From the NCBI RefSeq assembly GCF_000830505.1, contig NZ_JXOK01000004.1, positions 124,001-188,000 of the forward strand: a DNA stretch of 64,000 bases, written 5' to 3'. This document shows positions 38,663 through 48,120 of the stretch, piece by piece. How positions within the stretch are numbered: position 1 is the stretch's first letter; the number at the start of each line of letters is the position of its first letter. The DNA is from Vibrio mytili. Lineage in GTDB: Bacteria > Pseudomonadota > Gammaproteobacteria > Enterobacterales > Vibrionaceae. The notes under the pieces were generated by a model. It was given only the letters and a program-made list of their open reading frames with translations. It had not been told where the DNA came from and did not search any database. The position numbers and the translations under genes were made by a program.

Positions 38663-40027
38663 ATGCATAACAACATTAATGCGGTAGAAGCCCCAAAACG
38701 CAACTTTTGGATGTTTTTCATCCCATCCTTTATCGGTCTTCTGCTCTTCATGGCACCCATCTCTTACGATGGCGGTCTCACCATCCCTGTTGCGGTCCTA
38801 GCACAAGTCATTCCAGCCGTTCTTGGTGATGCACTTATCGCGATTATTACGGGTATTATCGCTCTAATGGCTGTTGCCTCTCTTCTTTGCAAGATTTTTC
38901 AACCATCTGCTGTGATTCGTAATAGCTTTCTCAACGGTCTGTTTAATCCATCACCATTGTGGTTACTTGTTCGTCTTATCGGTGGTGTAGCCGTCGTGAT
39001 GACGTTTTTTCAAGTCGGTCCAGAAGCGATTTGGGAAGAAAACACGGGAGGTTTGGTATTAACTGGTTTATTGCCGACCTTGTTCGCTGTCTTTATCTTC
39101 GCGGGCCTATTGCTCCCACTATTACTTAATTTCGGTCTATTGGAGCTGATTGGAGCGCTACTCAGTAAAGTGATGCGTCCTGTATTTAATTTGCCTGGTC
39201 GTAGTGCCATTGACTGTATGGCTTCTTGGCTGGGTGATGGCAGTGTTGGCATACTTCTCACTAGCAAACAGTACGAAAATAAATTTTATACTCAGCGTGA
39301 AGCGGCTGTCGTTGGTACTACGTTCTCTGCGGTATCAATCACATTCAGTTTGGTGGTCATTGCTCAAGTTCAGTTGGAACACCTATTCCTACCGTTTTAT
39401 GGTGCAGTTTGCTTAGCAGGAATCGTCGCCGCAATCATTATTCCGCGCCTACCACCATTGAGCTTGAAGACAGATCGTTACATTGATGGAAGTGAGCCAA
39501 ACGCCAATAGTGATGCATTGCCAGAAGGTCATACGACCTGGTCTTGGGGCATGGATTTAGCTCTACAGCGCGCCTCACAAGTAACATCTGTACGTTCAGT
39601 ATTTAAAGAAGGCGTACACAATGCGGTTGATATGGTATTCGGCGTACTACCTGTGGTTATGGGCCTTGGAACCGTTGCCCTCATGATTGCTGAGTATACT
39701 TCGGTATTTGAAGTGCTAGGCCAACCGTTTATCCCATATCTAGAGCTTCTGCACATTCCAGAAGCAGTTGCTGCGTCACAAACCATCGTTGTTGGCTTTG
39801 CTGATATGTTTATTCCAGCCATTCTCGCTGCGTCTATCGACAATGAAATGACTCGATTTGTTATTGCTGCGATGTCGGTCACTCAGCTTATCTACATGTC
39901 TGAAGTTGGTGCCCTACTACTCGGGAGCAAAATTCCTGTTAACATCGTCGAGCTGTTTGTTATTTTTATCCTTCGTACACTGATCACACTTCCAGTCATC
40001 GCGGGTGTGGCACACCTGATATTCTAA
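38663..40027 (+). CDS. yjiH: YjiH family membrane protein (nucleoside-recognition Gate domain)
   Basis: A 454-residue integral membrane protein with about ten helices. It starts FWMFFIPSFIGLLLFMAPIS, the hallmark of YjiH proteins. In the middle, LPGRSAIDCMASWLGDGSVG with the conserved GDGS is the Gate domain pore region. The end has VGFADMFIPAILAAS and GALLLGSKIPVN. Function is unknown; a transporter is likely. In other bacteria it often sits beside YjiG or a peptidase, but not here. A terminator follows 16 bases after the stop. Confidence 0.9.
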   Translation: MHNNINAVEAPKRNFWMFFIPSFIGLLLFMAPISYDGGLTIPVAVLAQVIPAVLGDALIAIITGIIALMAVASLLCKIFQPSAVIRNSFLNGLFNPSPLWLLVRLIGGVAVVMTFFQVGPEAIWEENTGGLVLTGLLPTLFAVFIFAGLLLPLLLNFGLLELIGALLSKVMRPVFNLPGRSAIDCMASWLGDGSVGILLTSKQYENKFYTQREAAVVGTTFSAVSITFSLVVIAQVQLEHLFLPFYGAVCLAGIVAAIIIPRLPPLSLKTDRYIDGSEPNANSDALPEGHTTWSWGMDLALQRASQVTSVRSVFKEGVHNAVDMVFGVLPVVMGLGTVALMIAEYTSVFEVLGQPFIPYLELLHIPEAVAASQTIVVGFADMFIPAILAASIDNEMTRFVIAAMSVTQLIYMSEVGALLLGSKIPVNIVELFVIFILRTLITLPVIAGVAHLIF

Positions 40028-40043
40028 CCTGAACAGCTCAAAG

Positions 40044-40073
40044 AAAAAGGCTTCGCAATGCGAAGCCTTTTTT
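40044..40073. terminator. terminator after yjiH
   Basis: AAAAAGGCTTCGC, loop AAT, GCGAAGCCTTTTTT. A-run and T-run on both sides let it also serve the convergent minus-strand His-rich gene, whose stop is 15 bases away. Confidence 0.94.
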
Positions 40074-40087
40074 GTACCCAAAGTTAA

Positions 40088-40447
40088 CTACAATTTAAGG
40101 CCGACATGGATATAGCGATCATTTGAACGACGGTAATAATGATCATCCACTTTTAAGTAAGTCAGATTCCCTATTTGGATGAAAACACTGTCCCTTGGTA
40201 TCCGATCTCGGTAGTAGTATCGATGCCTAGGAGGTCTTGAATCAATCACAACTACGTCTCGATGTCTGTGTTTATGTTTATGCTTATGTTTGCGTTTGTG
40301 ATGATGTCGGTCATCATAATAGTGATCGTGATGATGATGAGCACGCTTATGGCCATGCTTATGTTTTGGATCCGCTATCGCGTCGGCACTAAACATACCG
40401 AGAGAGAGCAAAGCGCCAGCCATGGCAACAGATATTTGTTTTGACAC
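40088..40447 (-). CDS. His/Lys-rich secreted protein, possible metal binding
   Basis: A 119-residue protein from the GTG at 40447, selected because an AAGGAG site lies 7 bases upstream; the open frame extends to 40480 without a site. A signal peptide (SVAMAGALLSLGMFSADAIA) is followed by a stretch rich in His, Lys, Arg and Tyr (KHKHGHKRAHHHHDHYYDD and similar), then a short beta-like end (FIQIGNLTYLKVDDHYYRR). The end resembles a DUF6515-like motif, also seen in the protein at 42607. Metal or polyphosphate binding in the periplasm is likely from composition only. Confidence 0.75.
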   Translation of the reverse strand: MSKQISVAMAGALLSLGMFSADAIADPKHKHGHKRAHHHHDHYYDDRHHHKRKHKHKHKHRHRDVVVIDSRPPRHRYYYRDRIPRDSVFIQIGNLTYLKVDDHYYRRSNDRYIHVGLKL

Positions 40448-40629
40448 AACCGTTCTCCTTTTAAAAAGTAGCCGTCTCAATAATAGGAATCACCACTGTA
40501 ACCCATGTCAGGCTTTGGCTAAGGTTTATCACTAAATCGTCAGAGTTTTTGTTGTGTATCAGCGTTACGTCAGAGCCATTTTCAGCCAATTTGCATTCAT
40601 ATACATATAGTTAGTTGATAAATAAAGAA

Positions 40630-40658
40630 AAAGCCGCACAGATAAACTGTGCGGCTTT
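40630..40658 (-). terminator. terminator of the aromatic amino acid permease gene
   Basis: AAAGCCGCACAG/CTGTGCGGCTTT with a 5-base loop; the minus strand continues with TTTCTTTATT. It lies 21 bases after the permease stop codon. Confidence 0.92.
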
Positions 40659-40678
40659 CAAATAATTCCGATTAGTCT

Positions 40679-41836
40679 TTAGACTGCTTGGGCAAGCAAC
40701 AAGAAGCAGCCAAATAGGAACATCATGCTCATTCCCATCGTGCCACCACCCGCTTCATAAATAGTGTCGTCTTCAACCGATACTCGGCGTACTTTCATCG
40801 TCATGGAAAGCGGAACAAACACCGCAAGGAATACGAGAATAATTCCAGCATAGCTTAAAATCGCTAAGAAATGTTCTGGCGCGAACACCGCCCCCATTAA
40901 CGGCAAAACAAAAGTGGCAATAAAGACTACTGGCTTATTGGATTTAAGTAAGTCTGCGTTTTGATCATAAAGTGCCATGGCAACACCTAAGAAAGAAGTC
41001 AACAACGCAAGGCCAGTGAACAAAGAGAGAATAAACGCCAATCCAGAATATTTTTGACCAAGAACAGCAATTAACTCCGTTACATTTGCGTATTGCACCA
41101 ACTCTTGAGGAGGCAAGTTACCCACCACAGCAAGCAGCCACAATAAGTAACAGACTAGAGGAATCGTCGAACCAATGATGATCATATTACGTAACTGGTT
41201 CTTACTCGCTTCTTTGTTGTAACTCACGAGTGACGGAATAACCACCATAAACCCAAAACTGGTAAACAGGACTGAACTGGTTTTTATCAACGCGATCTTG
41301 TCGTCACTAACAACCTCATCCAATCCTTCGAAACTAGCGCTTGGCATAAGAGCAAAAAGCGTAAGAATAAGCGCAACAATCATACCTACAAAAAGACCAC
41401 GATTAAGCTTATCGACAACCCCTGTGCCAGCAGAAACAATAATGCCGACCAAGAGCGTAAAGCCTACTTGGCTCGAGACGGTAGAAATAGGCAGTCCAAC
41501 CGAGGCTGTGACTTTCTGTACCAAATCACCCGCACCAATAATGTAAGCCATCAACAGGCATACTAACAACGCGTAAAGCAGTCCGTTCGTAACCAATTGA
41601 CCACCTTTACCCAGCGTTTCGCGCGCAATAGCGTTCATGCTGACGCCACCGCCGACTTTACAACTTGCTTCCAAAAGAAGCAAAGCAGCATAAGTCGTCC
41701 CAGCCCAAATAAAGAGCATGAGAAGTGTACCCCATAAAAGGCCAAATTGTGCAAGCACCATAGGTATAGCAAGCATACCGGCGCCAAGTGCAGTTCCTGC
41801 GACGATCAGAGAACTGCCGATTAGTTTTAGATTCAC
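40679..41836 (-). CDS. aromatic amino acid permease (HAAAP family, TyrP/Mtr-like)
   Basis: About 385 residues, 11 membrane helices. The N-terminus (LIGSSLIVAGTALGAGMLAI, PMVLAQFG) is that of TyrP/Mtr permeases that import tyrosine or tryptophan with protons. Other landmarks are GVVDKLNRGLFVGMIV and LFTSFGFMVVIPSLVSYN. I chose GTG at 41836 (NLKLIGS) because a GAGG site lies 8 bases upstream; the ATG at 41857 is an alternative. It is monocistronic with its own terminator. Tyrosine versus tryptophan specificity cannot be told, so no symbol is given. Confidence 0.88.
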   Translation of the reverse strand: MNLKLIGSSLIVAGTALGAGMLAIPMVLAQFGLLWGTLLMLFIWAGTTYAALLLLEASCKVGGGVSMNAIARETLGKGGQLVTNGLLYALLVCLLMAYIIGAGDLVQKVTASVGLPISTVSSQVGFTLLVGIIVSAGTGVVDKLNRGLFVGMIVALILTLFALMPSASFEGLDEVVSDDKIALIKTSSVLFTSFGFMVVIPSLVSYNKEASKNQLRNMIIIGSTIPLVCYLLWLLAVVGNLPPQELVQYANVTELIAVLGQKYSGLAFILSLFTGLALLTSFLGVAMALYDQNADLLKSNKPVVFIATFVLPLMGAVFAPEHFLAILSYAGIILVFLAVFVPLSMTMKVRRVSVEDDTIYEAGGGTMGMSMMFLFGCFLLLAQAV

Positions 41837-42606
41837 GGTTAATACCTCAACATTCAATCCGTTTTGTTTTCACCGACGCACAAGGAAATGAGCACGGATG
41901 CAGAAGCTATCCCCACCTAAACATGAACGCAAAAGTACACTTTTGAGGCGAAAAAGATACAGGCCAAATAGAGACTGACTCTACGGCGAACATATCTATC
42001 CGTTTTTCCGGTCGATGCTTGGTTGATGAAGCGTCACCATTTTGGGTTCGAAGCAAAATGAGTCCTTTCACCAACCATCCCCCCACTCACTATTGAATGG
42101 ACGAAATTCGCATGGATTGTAAGCCATAATTAGCAGAATTAACAATGAAAAGACCTATCACATGGTGATATATTTCAATAGACTCACCTAGATTACACAT
42201 AGACATCTACCAACCGTTCAGTTACCAGCGATAAAGTCCCCAAAAAATTATCGAGTGATTTAATCGCGAAATAACAACTTGGTATGTACAAAAAAATTTA
42301 CAGAACCTCAGTAAGCATTTGAGCGCAGTTACGTAGCCTAGCGATGCCATTATCGCTATTATCCACCACGTACCAACACGCTTTGGTACGAATACCTCAA
42401 CACACTGATTTACGGTTCGAAAATTTTGGTAAATCGGTGTCTGAATGCTGGGTTTCACTCCCCAGCATTTACATCTTGCCTTTACTACTCATCGCCCTTG
42501 AATCTTTAGGTTGGCAATCAGCCGAATGAATGGCAGGCTGCTCCGCTCACATACGCCAGGCTACGATATACTTAGAAGTACTAAAAGCCGACAAATGAAG
42601 TAGACA
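41837..42606. other. long non-coding region with two inverted repeats
   Basis: About 770 bases between divergent genes. CAAAAGTACACTTTTG (41930-41945) is a palindrome about 95-110 bases before the permease start and may be an operator. It does not match the TyrR box TGTAAA-N6-TTTACA. Several short open frames here lack ribosome sites and are not called. Confidence 0.5.
42444..42469. repeat. 9-bp hairpin in the non-coding region
   Basis: AATGCTGGG and CCCAGCATT with an 8-base loop. No T run follows. It could be a structured leader or a protein site; nothing more can be said. Confidence 0.5.
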
Positions 42607-43356
42607 ATGAAAAACCTTTCTTTGACCCAATGTGTGATAGCGGCCTTTCTGATGCTGCTTGTCGGCACTGCACCTTTGTCAGCAAAAACCGATAACCAAC
42701 ATTCGGTGAGACCAATCACTCAACCGGGTAACAAACATCACACTCGTCTATTAAAGCGCCCGCATCAACCAGTCAAGCCACCCCATAGTCACAGGCCGCC
42801 CCATCATTATCGACCACATCACCATAGGGCGCCTTATATCGTTAGGCCACCGAGGCATCACGCAAGCCATTTCTATGTTCGCAATGCGCACTGGTATCCA
42901 CCTTATCGTGGTCGATATTACTACTATCATAACGATCTTGTAGGCATTGCAACGTTCGCGGTATTTGCCGGGATCACCTACGCAATCGTTCACGATGCCT
43001 ATTATCAGCAACGCGGTAACCGTTATGTTTATGTAGAGAGTCCACCCGTAGGCAACTACACGATTATTGATGACGTACCGAACCGATCGTTATCCAGCAC
43101 CTCAGAGTTAAGACAAGCTGATTTGCCCGGGGTAGCCCGTTCGACAAATTCTGCAAACCAAGCTAAACAGATATTGTCGACCAAACAAACCATTAAACCA
43201 AGTAGGTATAAACTTGGTCAGATTATCGATACCCTTCCGCACACCAAAAAAACCGTGGTTGTGGATGGTCAAAGTTACTTCAAATATCAGGACACGTGGT
43301 TTATTCCTTTACGAGAGCAACGCAAATACAAAGCCGTCAGAGCACCTTTAGAGTAA
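42607..43356 (+). CDS. His/Pro-rich secreted protein, DUF6515-like C-terminus
   Basis: A 249-residue protein: signal peptide (CVIAAFLMLLVGTAPLSAK), a His/Pro/Arg-rich region (RPPHHYRPHHHRAPYI and more), a Tyr-rich stretch (YPPYRGRYYYYHND) next to a hydrophobic segment (LVGIATFAVFAGITYAIV), and a C-terminal part with LGQIIDTLPHTKKTVVVDGQ. That end resembles DUF6515 proteins. It is probably exported and perhaps metal binding. It shares composition and end motif with the minus-strand protein at 40088-40447, so the two may be relatives. Function unknown. Confidence 0.78.
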   Translation: MKNLSLTQCVIAAFLMLLVGTAPLSAKTDNQHSVRPITQPGNKHHTRLLKRPHQPVKPPHSHRPPHHYRPHHHRAPYIVRPPRHHASHFYVRNAHWYPPYRGRYYYYHNDLVGIATFAVFAGITYAIVHDAYYQQRGNRYVYVESPPVGNYTIIDDVPNRSLSSTSELRQADLPGVARSTNSANQAKQILSTKQTIKPSRYKLGQIIDTLPHTKKTVVVDGQSYFKYQDTWFIPLREQRKYKAVRAPLE

Positions 43357-43456
43357 CGTAAGTCCTTCTCTGTACCACAACCTACTTTCCTTGCGTAAAA
43401 CACACGCAGCGAGTAAGATCCATCGCAATTCGACGATTAGCTATCAAAAGCCAAAC

Positions 43457-43795
43457 ATGAGTAATAAGTGCACAACAAATTGCCAAGCCGTTTTCAACAC
43501 GACGCAACAGCAATTAGACAATGAAAAAGAAGTTGCCGCACAAGCGAAAGCCTTGGCGCATCCCGCACGCCTCCGAATTCTGCATATTCTCCATACCTTG
43601 GAAAAAATGGATGGCTGCTTGAATAGTGATCTCGTCACTGAACTAGGACTCGCACAATCAACGGTATCGGAACACCTTCGCATTCTTAAGCAGGCGGGCT
43701 TCATAACGGCAGAGCCAAATCCACCAAAAGTTTGCTACCGCATACAAAGAGACGCTCTCAATAAATTTAGCGCGCTTTTTTCAGAGTTATTTTAG
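43457..43795 (+). CDS. ArsR-family winged-helix regulator
   Basis: A 112-residue regulator from the ATG at 43457; the longer open frame upstream has low-quality sequence and no ribosome site. The ArsR core is clear: AKALAHPARLRILHIL, then DLVTELGLAQSTVSEHLRIL with the recognition helix, and the wing KQAGFITAEPNPPKVCYRI. Cysteines in an N-terminal CTTNC and in DGCLNSDL might bind a metal or thiol effector, but the classical ELCVCDL site is absent. Targets are unknown; no partner gene is adjacent in the same direction. Confidence 0.88.
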   Translation: MSNKCTTNCQAVFNTTQQQLDNEKEVAAQAKALAHPARLRILHILHTLEKMDGCLNSDLVTELGLAQSTVSEHLRILKQAGFITAEPNPPKVCYRIQRDALNKFSALFSELF

Positions 43796-44107
43796 CGTCT
43801 GTTGATCCTCATCACTCAATTCCGATGTATACCCAAATAAGTGCCGAAATTTGAATCGTTCAATCATTATTCGGCGACAGAGGTATCAGGAACCAACCGT
43901 GATCATTTGTCTGATAGTCATTGGCCCTCTTACTGAGTTTTCATTCCTAATCGCTTTAGTGAACATAACACTGAGAATGAGAGTGAACGACATCAAACAC
44001 GACACATAGGCACTTTTTTCTACTTGAAAGTTTCGAGCTAAATTTCTTATTCTCTTAATAATGTTTGGTTTATGCTAACTCACTGCTCAGAGAATAAGGA
44101 AGACAGA
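43796..44107. other. non-coding gap
   Basis: About 310 AT-rich bases between the ArsR gene and the PhzF gene. No gene, hairpin terminator or repeat that I would defend is visible; it should contain the promoter of the PhzF gene. Confidence 0.5.
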
Positions 44108-44899
44108 ATGGAACTGGATATTTACGTCGTTGACGCGTTTACTGACTCACAATTTAAAGGCAACTCTGCCGCCGTTGTTCCTCTTACAGAATGGTTGGCA
44201 CCTGAGCTCATGCAAAACATTGCCTCAGAAAATAATCTCTCTGAGACGGCATTTATTAAAAAAACCGCTCCGAATCAGTATGAGATCCGTTGGTTTTCTC
44301 CCCTCACAGAAATCGACTTTTGTGGTCATGCAACGTTAGCGTCTTCGCTGGTATTATTCGAGGAGCTTGGTGTTGAAGGCAGTATCGAATTTCACACGCT
44401 GCAAGTTGGCCAACTGTCCGTAGTGAAAAATTCACTCGGCAAGATAGAAATGAGTTTCCCGGCGTTACCACCGCAACCCGTTACGAAGATCCCTACTGCA
44501 CTGATTGAGGGTCTCAGTAGTCAGGTTGATCGTGTCCTGCTGAGCCAGCAAGCTTATTTCGTGATATTAGGAAGCCAACAAGCAGTGGAGTCGATTGAAT
44601 ACCAATCATTGGAGCTGAAAAAACTCGCGCCATACGATGTTGTCGTCACGGCAAAAGGGTCTGAGTATGATTTTGTTTCGCGTTATTTTTGGCCAGCGAA
44701 TGGCGGAGATGAGGACCCTGTGACTGGCTCTATTCACGCAGGGCTGGCACCATTTTGGGCAAAAGAGCTTGGCAAAACATCACTTATCGCCTACCAAGCT
44801 TCAAAGCGCGGTGGAATTTTACACTGCGACGTGAGCGAAGGTAACGTTAAGGTTTCTGGTGATGGTGTGCTGTATATGAAAGGGAAAATTTTCGTTTAA
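44108..44899 (+). CDS. PhzF/YddE family isomerase-like protein
   Basis: A 263-residue protein with the PhzF fold of two similar halves. YVVDAFTDSQFKGNSAAVV opens the first half, the conserved Glu lies in NNLSETAFI, and WFSPLTEIDFCGHATLAS follows. The second half has FWPANGGDEDPVTGSIHAGL. The ATG at 44108 with an AAGGAA site is preferred over the open frame at 44072. Members act in phenazine synthesis only when other phz genes are present; here there are none, so its substrate is unknown. Confidence 0.92.
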   Translation: MELDIYVVDAFTDSQFKGNSAAVVPLTEWLAPELMQNIASENNLSETAFIKKTAPNQYEIRWFSPLTEIDFCGHATLASSLVLFEELGVEGSIEFHTLQVGQLSVVKNSLGKIEMSFPALPPQPVTKIPTALIEGLSSQVDRVLLSQQAYFVILGSQQAVESIEYQSLELKKLAPYDVVVTAKGSEYDFVSRYFWPANGGDEDPVTGSIHAGLAPFWAKELGKTSLIAYQASKRGGILHCDVSEGNVKVSGDGVLYMKGKIFV

Positions 44900-45134
44900 C
44901 ACGATCAACGACTTCAAGCGAAGCCCAACGATCGGTTGGGCTATCATGATAAACAGGTCATCAATGGTCCGTAACTCATTCGCTACCGTAACGACAATCC
45001 AAGCTATCCTCTGTGAACCAAATTTTTTGCTGTGACTTGAATATAAGTCTCTCTATTTAAAAAGAATCGCATCCAAATAACATGCTAAAATGTATCTATT
45101 AGGGGTCGGCCGGCCTTATAAGGAAGCATGCATT

Positions 45135-46082
45135 ATGAAGAGAATTCTATTCAATACTTTTATCATCGCCCTTCTCGCAGCATGCTCACCAGACAACACA
45201 CCTCAAGCTCTTGGCACGTTAGAACGTGACCGCGTCACTTTCACAGCCACATCGAATGAGATTATTCGAGCCCTCCCCGTCAAAGAAGGTAGCCTAGTGA
45301 GTGAAGGGGACGTACTGGTACAACTGGATAGTACCAGCCAACAAGCGTTGCTCGCTCATGCGGTAGCAGAACAAGCAAAAGCAGATGCCTACTTATTGAA
45401 ACTGACGAACGGGGAACGACCAGAAGATATCGCGGCCGCCTCTGCAAAAGTAGCAAGAGCCGAGGCACAACTGACTGAAGCACAAAAGAACTTCCAACGC
45501 AAAGCCGAATTGGTGCGCAAAAAACTCATCAGTCAATCGGAGAGAGACTCCGCCCTCGCAGCAAGAGACTCTGCCCGAGCAGAGCTAAATTCGACCAAAG
45601 AAGAGTTCAGCAAACTTACTGCTGGCTCACGACTAGAGGACATCGAACAAGCTAAAGCTGCGCTAATGGCGGCAAAAGCCGATGTTGCCCTGCAAGAGCA
45701 AAAGTTATCAGAGCTGACGATTACGGCAACACGAGAAGGGAAACTGGACAACCTACCGTACAACCTTGGCGAGCGTGTACCTGTTAATGGCATTGTTGCG
45801 GTGATTCAGGCTAGCCGCGTGCCCTATGCGCGAGTGTACGTTCCTGCAGACTATCGCATCAACTTCGTACCAGGCAAATCCGTTACGGTGAACGTTGATG
45901 GCTTAGACAGCCCATTGCAAGGCACGGTGCGCTGGGTGGCGAGTGAACCATCTTTTACTCCTTATTTTGCTCTGACCGAAGAGGAACGTTCTCGGTTGAT
46001 GTATTTGGCTGAAGTCGACTTGCCCGAGTCGGCAGTATCGTTGCCTTCCGGCATCCCTGCGCAAGTCGATTTGGTGGAATAG
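45135..46082 (+). CDS. HlyD-family membrane fusion lipoprotein (YbhG-like)
   Basis: Periplasmic adaptor, 315 residues, with a lipoprotein signal (IIALLAACSPDN, Cys as the lipid site). A biotinyl-lipoyl half (ALPVKEGSLVSEGDVLVQLD) is followed by a long alpha-helical hairpin (KADAYLLKLTNGERPEDIA to SRLEDIEQAKAAL). The barrel with VPYARVYVPADYRI follows. The start ATG at 45135 has an AAGGAAG site. It is 3 bases before the ATPase gene, so it forms a tripartite exporter with the next two genes, as in YbhGFSR. The outer-membrane partner is not encoded here. Confidence 0.92.
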   Translation: MKRILFNTFIIALLAACSPDNTPQALGTLERDRVTFTATSNEIIRALPVKEGSLVSEGDVLVQLDSTSQQALLAHAVAEQAKADAYLLKLTNGERPEDIAAASAKVARAEAQLTEAQKNFQRKAELVRKKLISQSERDSALAARDSARAELNSTKEEFSKLTAGSRLEDIEQAKAALMAAKADVALQEQKLSELTITATREGKLDNLPYNLGERVPVNGIVAVIQASRVPYARVYVPADYRINFVPGKSVTVNVDGLDSPLQGTVRWVASEPSFTPYFALTEEERSRLMYLAEVDLPESAVSLPSGIPAQVDLVE

Positions 46083-46085
46083 CCC

Positions 46086-47012
46086 ATGACCGAATACGCG
46101 ATTCAGGCTCACAATGTGGTGAAAAGATTCGGTGATTTTACTGCGATCAACGATATCACGTTAAACGTGCCCAAAGGTTCGATTTACGGTTTTCTAGGGC
46201 CTAATGGATGCGGTAAATCCACGACTATTCGCGTGCTTACTGGCTTACTCAGCCCCAGTGAAGGCAGCGTCGATGTGCTCGGTCTAGAGATCCCCAAACA
46301 AGCAGAGCAGTTGAGACTTAAGATCGGCTATATGACACAGAAGTTCTCCTTGTACGACGATCTTTCGGTACAGGAAAATCTTGAGTTTATTGGCCAAATC
46401 TACAGCTTGCCCAAAAAACACCTCACAGCCAAAATCGAAGATCAACTTCACATATACGGTTTAGGTCAGTTACGAAAACAACGAGTCAATAGCTTGAGTG
46501 GCGGTCAGAAACAACGCCTGTCCCTTGCTGCAGCGACGATGCATGAGCCAGAACTTTTGTTCTTAGATGAGCCAACGTCCGCGGTGGACCCAGAAAATCG
46601 GCGTGAATTTTGGGAACAACTGTTTGACCTGTGCGACAAAGGCACGACAATCCTTGTGACCACCCATTACATGGACGAAGCTGAACGCTGCCACCGTCTC
46701 GCAATCATGGAGTCAGGAGAAATTCGTGCGGATGGTGAACCGGAACAATTAATGCAAAACATGAGGGTGAACATTGTCGAAGTCAAAGCGAACAAACTAA
46801 GGGAACTGAAAGAAAAGCTCATTCAGCGTGAAGAAGTTCGTTCTGCTGCACAACTCGGGATTCGATTAAGAATTCTCATTCACCAACATATTGAACAGCC
46901 AATAGAATGGTTGAGAAATACTTTTCCAGAACTAAAACATGCTGAAATGAGCGACGCACGTCCTAGTTTAGAAGACGTGTTTGTCAGCGTAACAGGAAAA
47001 GGCCGACAATAA
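46086..47012 (+). CDS. ABC exporter ATP-binding subunit (YbhF-like)
   Basis: A 308-residue ATPase: Walker A GPNGCGKST (38-46), the Q-loop region GYMTQKFSLYDDLSVQENL, signature SLSGGQKQRLSLA and Walker B LLFLDEPTSAVDP. It has one ABC domain, in contrast to the double-domain YbhF of E. coli, and a C-terminal extension of the ABC-2 exporter type. Its stop overlaps the ATG of the permease gene by one base (TAATG). The substrate is probably a hydrophobic drug or metabolite. Confidence 0.94.
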   Translation: MTEYAIQAHNVVKRFGDFTAINDITLNVPKGSIYGFLGPNGCGKSTTIRVLTGLLSPSEGSVDVLGLEIPKQAEQLRLKIGYMTQKFSLYDDLSVQENLEFIGQIYSLPKKHLTAKIEDQLHIYGLGQLRKQRVNSLSGGQKQRLSLAAATMHEPELLFLDEPTSAVDPENRREFWEQLFDLCDKGTTILVTTHYMDEAERCHRLAIMESGEIRADGEPEQLMQNMRVNIVEVKANKLRELKEKLIQREEVRSAAQLGIRLRILIHQHIEQPIEWLRNTFPELKHAEMSDARPSLEDVFVSVTGKGRQ

Positions 47013-48109
47013 TGAGTACCATCACCCGTATGAAAGCGGTAATGATAAAAGAGATACGCCAACTGTCTCGTGACCGCATTACATTTGGCATGGTGGTGAT
47101 GATCCCGCTCATTCAACTGTTACTGTTCGGATTTGCAATCAACACAGATATCCGCAATATCCCTGTTGGCGTTGTAGACCAAAGTGGCAGTACTGCAGGG
47201 CGTATCATTACTCAGTCTGTAAAAGTGACTCAGGTCGTGGATATCAAAGAAACCTATGCCACACCTCAAGAAGCAGAACAAGCGATTCAGGATGGTCTCG
47301 TGCGTGCGGCACTCATTTTACCCAGCGATCTGACCCAACGAATGATGCAAGGACGTGTTCTTGGGCAATGGATTGTCGATGGTTCTGACACCATGATCAG
47401 TTCTGCGATTCTGTCACTGCAAACCATGCCACTCACGGATTTTGACTTCGACATCAGATCAACCCCCATTAAAACCTTTGAAGTCGCGCTCTATTACAAT
47501 CCGAGTCGGCGCTCAGCAGTCAACATTGTTCCTGGCCTACTAGGAATTATTCTTACTATGACGATGATTTTGTTTACTAGCGCGGCCATTGTTCGAGAGC
47601 GTGAGCGTGGCAATCTCGAGCTACTCATCACCACACCGATTCACTCAATCGAGTTGATGATTGCTAAGATCGTTCCGTATATATTTGTTGGATTAATTCA
47701 AGTCTTCATCATCTTGGGATTAGGACACTGGATTTTCGACGTACCAATAAACGGCGCTCTGAGTCAGGTTTTGTTAGGCACATTGTTATTTATCGCGGCC
47801 AGTTTGACACTTGGATTAGTGATCTCCACCGTCGCCTCGACTCAACTTCAAGCGATGCAGATGACGGTATTTATTCTTCTTCCTTCCATCCTGCTTTCAG
47901 GATTTATGTTTCCTTATGAAGGCATGCCCATCGCGGCCCAGTGGATCTCTGAAGTCCTGCCAGCAACGCATTTTATGCGCATGATTCGAGGCATTGTCTT
48001 ACGTGGTGCAGACTTAGTCGATTTGTGGCGAGATACACTTTGGTTGGTGGGCTTTACCTTACTTGGCTTGCTCGTCGCTTCATTAAGATTTAAGAAATCG
48101 CTGGATTAA
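47012..48109 (+). CDS. ABC-2 type exporter permease (YbhS/YbhR-like)
   Basis: A 365-residue permease: first helix (VVMIPLIQLLLFGFAI), a long periplasmic domain, then five helices near the C-terminus (GLLGIILTMTMILFTSAAIV, ILGLGHWIF, LLGTLLFIAASLTLGLVIS, and others). The cytoplasmic loop EREREGNLELLITTP-like (reads RERERGNLELLITTPIHS) is the conserved ABC-2 motif. Only one permease gene is present, so it probably forms a homodimer. It is translationally coupled to the ATPase gene. Confidence 0.93.
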   Translation: MSTITRMKAVMIKEIRQLSRDRITFGMVVMIPLIQLLLFGFAINTDIRNIPVGVVDQSGSTAGRIITQSVKVTQVVDIKETYATPQEAEQAIQDGLVRAALILPSDLTQRMMQGRVLGQWIVDGSDTMISSAILSLQTMPLTDFDFDIRSTPIKTFEVALYYNPSRRSAVNIVPGLLGIILTMTMILFTSAAIVRERERGNLELLITTPIHSIELMIAKIVPYIFVGLIQVFIILGLGHWIFDVPINGALSQVLLGTLLFIAASLTLGLVISTVASTQLQAMQMTVFILLPSILLSGFMFPYEGMPIAAQWISEVLPATHFMRMIRGIVLRGADLVDLWRDTLWLVGFTLLGLLVASLRFKKSLD

Positions 48110-48120
48110 TAACCTGATAC

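Noticed and set aside
42222..42529. Short open frames on both strands in the permease-His-rich protein gap
   Set aside because: No ribosome sites, hydrophobic low-complexity translations and mutual overlap; treated as non-coding.
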